Assembly (NCBI GenBank): GCA_002435875.1
Contig: DIVN01000024.1
Span: forward strand, 1-8,002
DNA from: Anaerolineales bacterium UBA6131
Lineage (GTDB): Bacteria > Chloroflexota > Anaerolineae > UBA2200
Reading direction: 5' to 3'
Length of the DNA stretch: 8,002 nucleotides
Positions 1 to 5,838 of this stretch are shown piece by piece. A model generated the notes under the pieces. The model searched no databases and was not told the DNA's origin. It saw only the letters and a program-made list of their open reading frames with translations. The position numbers were made by a program, and so were the translations under genes. Within the stretch, counting starts at the first letter, position 1. Every line of letters begins with the position of its first letter.

Positions 1-666
1 CTCTATGGCGTCTCTGCGGACCGCATCAGCGTCATCATGCCAGGGCCGGACCTGGACGAGTTTCGCTTTGACGCTACAGTGCGTGGGGAGACTCGCGCGC
101 GCCTTGGCTTAGGTCCGCATGATCCGCTTGTGACATTTGTTGGCAATCTGCGCTATGCGCCCAACCAGGAGGCTGTGCGCAATCTTGCTGAAGCCGTCTA
201 CCCAGCGGTTATGAGCCAGCATCCCGAAGCACGCTTTGTGGTCATCGGCCAGGGACAGGAACAGATGAGCCAGTGGACGCGCGATCGGCTCACCTTTACA
301 GGTTACTTGAGCCAAGACCAGCTGGTCGCACACCTTTGTGCAACGGATGTATTTGCCGTTCCGGTGGAAAAGGGCTCGGGGATTCGCGTCAAGATACCCG
401 AAGCCACGGCGGTGGGATGCCCCGTCGTGGTAACCGAGAAGGCCGCCGCCGGCCTGGAGATGTTCGCCGCAGACGAGTTGTGGCGCACGCCAGATGCGCG
501 AGGGACGTTCGCGGAAGCTGTGCTCAAACTGCTTGCCGATCCTGAGGGGCGGCGGCAGATGGGTGCTCGTGCTCAAGCGCGCACGCAGCGTGACCTGAGC
601 TGGGCGGCAATCCTCAAGTCCTATGAGGCTGCCTATTTGCGAGCGAGAGAGGCTGCAAGTCCATGA
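1..666 (+). CDS. Glycosyltransferase family 4-type protein, C-terminal part (5' end outside window)
   Basis: Frame 1 is open from the first base, so the gene begins upstream; the internal ATG at 37 is not its start. The 221 visible residues are the nucleotide-sugar-binding half of a GT-B fold glycosyltransferase. Near the left edge is the interdomain stretch ADRISVIMPGPDLDEF. A Rossmann strand VTFVGNLRYAPNQEAV follows at about visible residues 44-59. The family signature GSGIRVKIPEATAVGCPVVV lies at about 125-144; its Glu is the usual sugar-nucleotide contact and the following GxPVV strand is typical of GT4/GT1 enzymes. Family members are usually about 380-420 residues, so roughly half is missing. 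The family transfers a sugar from a nucleotide donor to a growing, often lipid-linked, glycan at the cytoplasmic membrane face. Donor and acceptor cannot be read from this part. The stop overlaps the next start (ATGA at 663-666), which implies co-translation with the radical SAM gene. Confidence 0.9.
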   Translation, partial: LYGVSADRISVIMPGPDLDEFRFDATVRGETRARLGLGPHDPLVTFVGNLRYAPNQEAVRNLAEAVYPAVMSQHPEARFVVIGQGQEQMSQWTRDRLTFTGYLSQDQLVAHLCATDVFAVPVEKGSGIRVKIPEATAVGCPVVVTEKAAAGLEMFAADELWRTPDARGTFAEAVLKLLADPEGRRQMGARAQARTQRDLSWAAILKSYEAAYLRAREAASP

Positions 667-1754
667 GCCGTTGGCAGACCGCGCTCTGCAACGCCCCGAT
701 GGTTCTGCGGGGCGTATATGAATACAACGTAGCCAGCAGGTTCCGCCCGCTTGCGCCGCGCGAGTGGCTGTTTCCAGTCACCTACCGCTGCAACGCGCGC
801 TGCAGGATGTGCAACATCTGGCAGTCCGATGCCGGGCACGAACTAAGCGTCAGTGATTGGCGTACGGTGCTGAAGGACCCTCTGTTCAAGACTATCCAGG
901 CGGTCAATCTCACTGGCGGCGAGCCGACACTTCGCCAGGACCTGCCGGAATTGACCGAGGTGTTGATCGAAAGGCTGCCAGCGCTTCAGCGGCTGACGGT
1001 GACCACCAACGCACTGCAACCAGAACGAGTGGCCGCACAAGGCGAATCCCTATTGAAACTGTGCCAGCCAAGAGGCATCCGTCTCTTTGTGGGCGTCTCC
1101 CTGGATGGGATTGGATCGATGCACGACGAAATGCGCAACATCCCTGGCGCATTCGAGCGGGTACAGGCAAGCCTCGCGCGTTTGCGGCCGCTGGCCGCAC
1201 GGGGACTTCGCACCGGGTTGAACTGCACACTGACACGACACAACGCACACCAGGCGGAGAGCATTCGTCAGTGGGCCGCCGATCAAGGTCTTCCCGTCAA
1301 CTTTATCGTAGCCTCGTTCTCTAGTAGCTACTACGGCAACCTGGACAGTGAAGAGGATCTCAGCCTGGATGCCGGTCAGCGTGAGCAGATCGCCGAGTTC
1401 CTCAGCGGGTTGGCCAGCAAGGCACCGATTGGTGAGCTTGCGGCGTACTTTTACGCCGATGCGGCCAGGATGCTGCGCTGCGGAACGACCCGCCAAACAC
1501 CCTGCATCTTCCAGAAGGATGCTTTCCTGCTCGATGCGCGTGGGGACCTGCAGTACTGCATGTACAGCCGCGTGCTGGGGAATGTGCAGCAGCAGTCGGC
1601 TTCGGAGTTGTACTTTGCTGCACCCAACCTGGAACACCGACGCGATGTGGTGGCGCATCACTGTGCCAACTGCACCATCACCTGCTTTCTCGAATTGGCC
1701 CTGGCCAAGGATGCTTTCCACTATGCCCGATTTCTGCTCAGGAGGCGACCGTGA
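663..1754 (+). CDS. Radical SAM protein with six-cysteine C-terminal (SPASM/twitch-like) region
   Basis: 363 residues. The radical SAM motif CNARCRMC supplies Cys43, Cys47 and Cys50 (CX3CX2C) for the 4Fe-4S cluster that cleaves S-adenosylmethionine. The SAM-contacting motif LTGGEPTLRQDL follows, then strands such as VGVSLDGIGSMHDEMRN, as in MoaA/PqqE-type proteins. The C-terminal part has six further cysteines: Cys273, Cys281, Cys299, Cys334, Cys337 and Cys341, the last three as CANCTITC. This pattern suggests an auxiliary iron-sulfur cluster of SPASM or twitch type. ATG 663 overlaps the preceding stop (ATGA), with AGAGG at 648-652 as a plausible ribosome-binding site. The N-terminal 35 residues (YEYNVASRFRPLAPREWLF) precede the barrel and may mediate membrane or partner contact. 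No precursor peptide gene is seen nearby, so a sugar or lipid-linked substrate is as likely as a peptide. The exact reaction is unknown; family assignment is firm. Confidence 0.9.
   Translation: MSRWQTALCNAPMVLRGVYEYNVASRFRPLAPREWLFPVTYRCNARCRMCNIWQSDAGHELSVSDWRTVLKDPLFKTIQAVNLTGGEPTLRQDLPELTEVLIERLPALQRLTVTTNALQPERVAAQGESLLKLCQPRGIRLFVGVSLDGIGSMHDEMRNIPGAFERVQASLARLRPLAARGLRTGLNCTLTRHNAHQAESIRQWAADQGLPVNFIVASFSSSYYGNLDSEEDLSLDAGQREQIAEFLSGLASKAPIGELAAYFYADAARMLRCGTTRQTPCIFQKDAFLLDARGDLQYCMYSRVLGNVQQQSASELYFAAPNLEHRRDVVAHHCANCTITCFLELALAKDAFHYARFLLRRRP
1740..1745 (+). promoter_or_regulatory. Strong ribosome-binding site for the acyltransferase gene
   Basis: A perfect AGGAGG lies inside the 3' end of the radical SAM gene, 5 bases before GTG 1751. 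It supports the GTG as the true start even though it overlaps the upstream stop (GTGA). Confidence 0.8.
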
Positions 1755-2536
1755 GCGATGCGCAGCGCCATGGCGCACAGGATCACAGCAACCCGGCAGT
1801 TACGACACGCGGTCGCCGCACCATTCCGCAAGGCAGCGTAGCGCGCAACTTTTGGACTTATGTCGAGCGTGTCAGTGGTGGGCGTTCGCTCGGTCGCTTC
1901 CTGCTTCAGGGGCTCGTACTGACCGCACTCTACCGTCTCCCGACCATTGCGGGGGCTATCCTGCGTGCGTTCGCCTATCGCTTGATTCTTGCCGGCATCG
2001 GCCGTTCGTGTGTGATTGAGGAGGATGTCCGCCTGCAAATCCCCGGCAGGATCACCCTCGGCCATCGTGTCTTTGTTGGGCAGTATGCCTATCTCGATGG
2101 ACAGACGAGTTATCTCCGTCTTGGGAACGACGTGCACCTGGCTCGTTTCTGCACCCTACGAGCAGGCGAACACGGTATCACCGTGCACGATGGGGTTGGC
2201 ATCAACACGCGCTGCTACCTGGATGGCAACGGTGGCCTGGAGATTGGAGCCGACGCCTTGCTCTCGCCTGGTGTACAGGTGATCACAGGGAACCACGTGT
2301 TCTCGGATCCCGACACGCCGGTGCGTTTCCAGGGAACAGCGTACGGCAAAGTGACCATCGGGCAGGATTGCTGGCTGGGGACCAACGTTATCGTGCTCCC
2401 TGGTGTTACCATAGGAGACGGTGCAGTCGTTGGTGCAGGTGCCGTCGTGACCAAGGATATCGCGCCAGGGGCCATCGCCGTCGGGGTACCAGCCAAGGTC
2501 GTCGGACAACGCGGTCTGAGGGTTAGGAGCGTTTAG
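1751..2536 (+). CDS. Hexapeptide-repeat (left-handed beta-helix) acyltransferase
   Basis: 261 residues, starting at GTG 1751, which overlaps the previous stop and follows a perfect AGGAGG. From about residue 85 the protein is built of hexapeptide-type turns (for example VIEEDVRLQIPGRITLG). They continue to the C-terminal cap VTIGDGAVVGAGAVVTKD and GVPAKVVG, the classic ending of the LacA/NodL/WcaF-type acetyltransferases. The likely catalytic His is His182 in ITGNHVFSD. Such enzymes transfer an acetyl or similar acyl group from acyl-CoA to a sugar hydroxyl or amino group. Residues about 49-84 (FLLQGLVLTALYRLPTIAGA and onward) are strongly hydrophobic and precede the helix, suggesting membrane association near a lipid-linked acceptor. 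About 25 polar N-terminal residues look disordered. In context it most likely decorates the polysaccharide repeat unit. The acyl group and position are not determinable; a serine O-acetyltransferase role is less likely because of the hydrophobic segment and the neighbours. Confidence 0.88.
   Translation: MSDAQRHGAQDHSNPAVTTRGRRTIPQGSVARNFWTYVERVSGGRSLGRFLLQGLVLTALYRLPTIAGAILRAFAYRLILAGIGRSCVIEEDVRLQIPGRITLGHRVFVGQYAYLDGQTSYLRLGNDVHLARFCTLRAGEHGITVHDGVGINTRCYLDGNGGLEIGADALLSPGVQVITGNHVFSDPDTPVRFQGTAYGKVTIGQDCWLGTNVIVLPGVTIGDGAVVGAGAVVTKDIAPGAIAVGVPAKVVGQRGLRVRSV
2525..2529 (+). promoter_or_regulatory. Ribosome-binding site for the flippase gene
   Basis: AGGAG lies 8 bases before GTG 2538, within the last codons of the acyltransferase gene. 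It supports a GTG start one base after the preceding stop. Confidence 0.65.
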
Positions 2537-2537
2537 G

Positions 2538-4055
2538 GTGAACTCGGCGCCTACGCAGCGTACCGATGAGCTGTCCGTCCAGCTAGGCACTGGCACCGCG
2601 TTCGTATTGGCGGGCCAGGCGGCCTTTGTGTTGGGGGGATACTTGCTGCACCTGTACCTCGCGAGGGCCATCCCACCACTTGCCTACGGCACCTACGGGC
2701 TTATCATGAACATCCTCACCTGGGCCGAAACCATCCTCAACAGCGGCATTCCGTGGGCCATGCGCCGACACCTGGCTTCGGCGACTCGCGACGCTCAGCA
2801 GATCTTGGCTGCCAGTCTGCGCTGGCAACTGGTGGTCAGTGTGGCTCTGCTTGTGTTGACCCTGGTCGCGGCACCCTGGTTCAGCACACAACTTAACGAT
2901 GCGGCCATGACGGCACCCCTGCAGCTGGCTTTTCTTGACATCCTGTTCATGGGCTTGTACACGCTCTATCGTGGGGCGCTTAATGGATTGCGCCTCTTTG
3001 CTGCCCAGGGGCTCACCATGTTCGCCTACACCGGGGTCAAGTTACTCGCCAGCCTTTTTCTCGTCAGCCTGGGGGGCTCACTCCAAGGTGCGATCATCGG
3101 CAACACCGTAAGCGCGTTGGCAGGGGCCCTCGTGGCGCTGTGGCTGCTGCGCCGTGCGACTGGCTTTGCCTGGTCCGCACTCTTGGGTGTTGACAGGTTT
3201 CAGCACCCGGCGTACGATGGACGCAAGATCCTGGGCTTTGCAGCGCCCACGGTACTGTTCACCTTGAGCAGCACTTTTCTCACTACAATCGGCCTGGTCG
3301 CGGTCAAGGCCCGCGTTGCCGACGGGGTGCAGGTGGCCTACTATAGTGCAGCCAACTACCTGGCGATGGCCCCGAGCGTTCTCCTTGTGGCCTTTTCGTT
3401 CACGCTCTTTCCACACCTGGCTCGATCGGTGACCATGCAGGACTGGGCGGCTGCACGCAGCCTGATCAGCACGGCGGTACGCTACCTTGCTCTCGTGCTG
3501 CTGCCCGGGATCGCGGTGGTTATCTCTATGTCCAGCGGGTTGGTCGCCCTGCTGTACCCACCGAGCTACGCGGCAGCCGCGCCTCTATTGAGTCTGCTGA
3601 TCATCAGCACAGGCTTGCACAGCCTGTTCATGGTCTTTGCCAACAGCATACTGGCCGAAGGCCGCACTGGGCTGGCGCTGGGCATTTCGGCTGGCCTGGT
3701 GCCGCTCAGCATGGGAGCCTCATGGTATCTGGCGGCCGCACGCGGCCCACAGGGTGCGGCCACGGCCGCGGTGGTCACCACTGCCGTTGAGGTAGCCGTA
3801 GCCGGCTTGTACGTCACCAGAAGGTTTCGAGTGCGCATGCCCTGGCCGGCGCTTGCCCGCATGGCGCTGGCATCCATCCCTTTGATCATCGTGCCCCGGC
3901 TGTATCTGCCGTCGGGCCTGTTGCTGATTCCTTTCCTGGGCGCCCTGTTCCTGCTCTACGGCCTGGGTCTGGTCATCCTGCGTGAGATTGATGGGCAGGA
4001 GGTCGCGGCCTGGCGTGCGGCCCTGCTCAAGTGGAGGGTGAGGACAAGCGGATGA
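2538..4055 (+). CDS. Polysaccharide/oligosaccharide flippase (Wzx/PST type, MOP superfamily)
   Basis: 505 residues, very hydrophobic, with about 12-14 membrane segments by eye (roughly residues 18-42, 46-66, 95-115, 128-148, 160-178, 182-204, 230-253, 264-291, 312-332, 345-370, 376-398, 404-425, 438-458 and 460-481). The first helix pair, with LGGYLLHLYLARAIPPLAYG then TYGLIMNIL, is the recognisable start of polysaccharide-exporter flippases, where a conserved small-residue/Tyr-Gly turn follows the first helix. YRGALNGLRLFAAQGL and the central YYSAANYLAMAPSVLLVAFS are also in family style. These proteins move undecaprenyl- or polyprenyl-linked oligosaccharides from the inner to the outer leaflet. 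The length matches the family (about 400-520). The start is GTG 2538, one base after the acyltransferase stop, with AGGAG at 2525-2529. Its presence suggests Wzx/Wzy-type assembly; no Wzy polymerase or ligase lies in the window. The last codons contain the ribosome-binding site and start of the next gene. Confidence 0.88.
   Translation: MNSAPTQRTDELSVQLGTGTAFVLAGQAAFVLGGYLLHLYLARAIPPLAYGTYGLIMNILTWAETILNSGIPWAMRRHLASATRDAQQILAASLRWQLVVSVALLVLTLVAAPWFSTQLNDAAMTAPLQLAFLDILFMGLYTLYRGALNGLRLFAAQGLTMFAYTGVKLLASLFLVSLGGSLQGAIIGNTVSALAGALVALWLLRRATGFAWSALLGVDRFQHPAYDGRKILGFAAPTVLFTLSSTFLTTIGLVAVKARVADGVQVAYYSAANYLAMAPSVLLVAFSFTLFPHLARSVTMQDWAAARSLISTAVRYLALVLLPGIAVVISMSSGLVALLYPPSYAAAAPLLSLLIISTGLHSLFMVFANSILAEGRTGLALGISAGLVPLSMGASWYLAAARGPQGAATAAVVTTAVEVAVAGLYVTRRFRVRMPWPALARMALASIPLIIVPRLYLPSGLLLIPFLGALFLLYGLGLVILREIDGQEVAAWRAALLKWRVRTSG
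4040..4044 (+). promoter_or_regulatory. Ribosome-binding site that sets the start of the stand-alone AlkP gene at ATG 4052
   Basis: GAGGA (4040-4044) sits 7 bases before ATG 4052, and a second purine run GGAGG (4033-4037) lies just upstream. A GTG at 4031 is also in frame, but it lies within this purine-rich region and has no Shine-Dalgarno of its own, so 4052 is preferred. Confidence 0.7.
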
Positions 4056-5725
4056 GCTCTCTAAACAAGGTTATCCTGTTAGGCATCGACGGTGCGACGC
4101 CGGGCTTGCTGCTGCCCTGGGCCCGAGAGGGCAAGCTGCCCAATCTAGCCAGGGTGCTCGCAGACGGCACGCACGGTACGTTGCAGTCAACACTGCCTCC
4201 CTATAGTGCTTCAGCCTGGGTTTCGATGATGACTGGTCGGCATCCTTCCAAGCACGGCGTGCTTGACTTTTTCAGTCAGGAAGCGGGACCCGGACGGCAC
4301 GAGTTTATCAGCTCTGCGACCGTGCGCGGTGAGGCAATCTGGCACACGCTGGGACGCCACGGCATCTCAACGGGCATGGTGAATATCCCACTCACGTATC
4401 CACCGAGTGCGGTGAACGGCTATATGGTTTCTGGCTTTATGACACCCAAGGGCCGGCAAGACTATACCTATCCGAACGAACTGCGCGAGGAGATTATCGG
4501 CGTAACCGGCGAGTACGACCCCGATCCCTGGGATCTGATGGCTCCGGAGCAGGACCTGCAGAGCTTCTTGCACTGGATGCGCATTACGGAGAAGGTGGCC
4601 ATTCACTTGCACGATCACCATCGGGTGGCGTTCTATTCCAGCGTCATCCAGGCGCTTGACCAATTGCAGCACGGCTTCTGGGACGTACTGGCTGACGAGA
4701 GGGCGCACTCCACGGCAGCAGGCAGCAGAGCCTGGCCGGCTCTTCAAGAGTGCTTTGCGCTGATGGACCAGGCCATTGGCCAGCGTTTGAGCTGGATGGA
4801 CGCCAACACGACTTTGTTTCTGGCTAGCGATCACGGCTTCCAGCCGGCCAGACGGTGGTTCTTTGTCAACCGCTGGCTACGTCAGCAAGGTCTGTTGCAG
4901 ACCATGACTGGGCAGCGCACCCTTGGCCAGTCCCTTGCAGCACGACTGGGGATCTCGCGAGAGAGCGTCAGAAGGCTGGTACAGCGCATGGATCCATTCG
5001 GCCTGCGCCGCGTTCTTGGCCGTTTCGCTCGCGCGAGCATTGCGGACAAGCTCGACGATAGCCTGTCGCTGCCAGTGGACTGGGCACGTTCGCGTGCCTA
5101 CTCAGGTAGCCGCACCAGCGAAGGCATCTACATCAACATGATTGGACGGGAGCCGAACGGCATCGTCAAGGCTGGCAGTGAATACGAGGAGTTGCGCACG
5201 CAGATCGTCCGCGCCCTTCAGGACTTCGTGGATGAGGATACCGGTCAGACCGTGGTCAGCGGTGCGTTCCGCCGAGACGAGGTCTACCCCTCTGGTGAGT
5301 TCGTGTCACAGCTGCCTGACATTCTCCTTGCCTTCGAGGACAAGCCATACCTGGTGAACGAAAGCACTTCGCCGGGGCCGATAACCGCGCCCATCCTGGG
5401 TGGCGACTTGACTGGCCGACATCACCCTATGGGCCTCTTCGCGGCAGTAGGTTCGAGTATCCGGGGCAACTATACGGTGCAAGACGCGCGCATCGTCGAC
5501 GTCATGCCCACCATCCTCTACGCCATGGGATTGCCGATCCCGAAAGATTGCGATGGGCGAGTCTTGGAAGAGATTTTCACGCCCGAGTACCGTCGGACTC
5601 ATACGGTTGTGTGCGAGGAGACCGAGCACGCCCTCGATGCCACAGAGGACCGCGGCGGTGCGTACACAGAGAGTGAAGAGGCTGAGATGCAGCGTCGACT
5701 GCGCGCTCTCGGCTACATGGACTGA
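4052..5725 (+). CDS. Stand-alone alkaline-phosphatase superfamily phosphohydrolase/phosphodiesterase
   Basis: 557 residues from ATG 4052, which overlaps the flippase stop (ATGA); a 7-residue-longer GTG start at 4031 is possible but less likely. The fold begins KVILLGIDGATPG, giving metal-ligand Asp13. The nucleophile motif PPYSASAW places Ser52 where phosphodiesterase/NPP-type members usually have Thr. Asp203 and His207 (DX3H in ALDQLQHGFW), Asp260-His261 (SDHG) and His457 or His458 in GRHHPMG complete the two-metal site. All expected ligands are therefore present and the enzyme is probably active. The C-terminus ESEEAEMQRRLRALGYMD resembles the usual tail of this group. There is no signal peptide or membrane helix, so it is predicted to be cytoplasmic. 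The superfamily hydrolyses phosphate mono- or diesters, pyrophosphate bonds or sulfate esters, and some members transfer phospho-groups; the substrate here is unknown. It is homologous to the C-terminal domain of the next gene, so the two are paralogues. Confidence 0.88.
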   Translation: MSSLNKVILLGIDGATPGLLLPWAREGKLPNLARVLADGTHGTLQSTLPPYSASAWVSMMTGRHPSKHGVLDFFSQEAGPGRHEFISSATVRGEAIWHTLGRHGISTGMVNIPLTYPPSAVNGYMVSGFMTPKGRQDYTYPNELREEIIGVTGEYDPDPWDLMAPEQDLQSFLHWMRITEKVAIHLHDHHRVAFYSSVIQALDQLQHGFWDVLADERAHSTAAGSRAWPALQECFALMDQAIGQRLSWMDANTTLFLASDHGFQPARRWFFVNRWLRQQGLLQTMTGQRTLGQSLAARLGISRESVRRLVQRMDPFGLRRVLGRFARASIADKLDDSLSLPVDWARSRAYSGSRTSEGIYINMIGREPNGIVKAGSEYEELRTQIVRALQDFVDEDTGQTVVSGAFRRDEVYPSGEFVSQLPDILLAFEDKPYLVNESTSPGPITAPILGGDLTGRHHPMGLFAAVGSSIRGNYTVQDARIVDVMPTILYAMGLPIPKDCDGRVLEEIFTPEYRRTHTVVCEETEHALDATEDRGGAYTESEEAEMQRRLRALGYMD

Positions 5726-5735
5726 GCGCCCCAGA

Positions 5736-5803
5736 GCCGCGGGGTCAGAGTGGGCACCAGGGCATAACAACAGGCTGTCAACGCAGCCGTCGTGCCCCGC
5801 GGC
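5736..5803. repeat. Perfect 9-base inverted repeat with 50-base spacer in the intergenic gap
   Basis: GCCGCGGGG at 5736-5744 is matched by its reverse complement CCCCGCGGC at 5795-5803. If transcribed, the arms could pair to enclose a 50-base loop just upstream of the fusion gene's ribosome-binding site. There is no following T-run, so it is not a standard terminator. The arms are pure G/C, so chance occurrence in GC-rich DNA is quite possible. Confidence 0.35.
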
Positions 5804-5824
5804 GCAAATGACTACGCAGAAGAG

Positions 5825-5830
5825 AAGGGA
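5825..5830 (+). promoter_or_regulatory. Ribosome-binding site for the sat-AlkP fusion gene
   Basis: AAGGGA lies 8 bases before GTG 5839. This GTG is the first possible start in its frame after an in-frame TGA at 5809-5811, so the start is well constrained. Confidence 0.65.
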
Positions 5831-5838
5831 AGAATATC

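Larger units (their letters stand above)
5726..5838 (+). other. 113-base gap between the AlkP gene and the sat-AlkP fusion gene
   Basis: This is the only noncoding stretch in the window. I see no convincing sigma-70 promoter and no terminator with a T-run. It contains a 9-base inverted repeat (5736-5744 and 5795-5803) and, at its end, the ribosome-binding site for the fusion gene. It may hold a promoter or a 5' leader structure, but nothing shows this directly. Since the gap is short and co-directional, read-through from the upstream operon is also plausible. Confidence 0.5.

Noticed and set aside
1050..1778. Minus-strand open frame of 242 codons opposite the radical SAM gene
   Set aside because: It is a shadow of a gene with firm cysteine motifs; the predicted protein has no recognisable family features and no clear ribosome-binding site.
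1348..2019. Plus-strand open frame of 223 codons bridging the radical SAM and acyltransferase genes
   Set aside because: It is out of frame with both recognisable genes, overlaps them, and has low-complexity Ser/Arg/Pro-rich content typical of frame shadows.
4031..4051. Upstream GTG start for the stand-alone AlkP gene
   Set aside because: The GTG is part of the purine-rich Shine-Dalgarno region for ATG 4052, and the extra seven residues precede the natural start of the fold.
5728..5745. Possible small terminator hairpin just after the stop of the AlkP gene (CCCC...GGGG)
   Set aside because: The stem is only 4-5 pairs with an 8-base loop, and no T-run follows.
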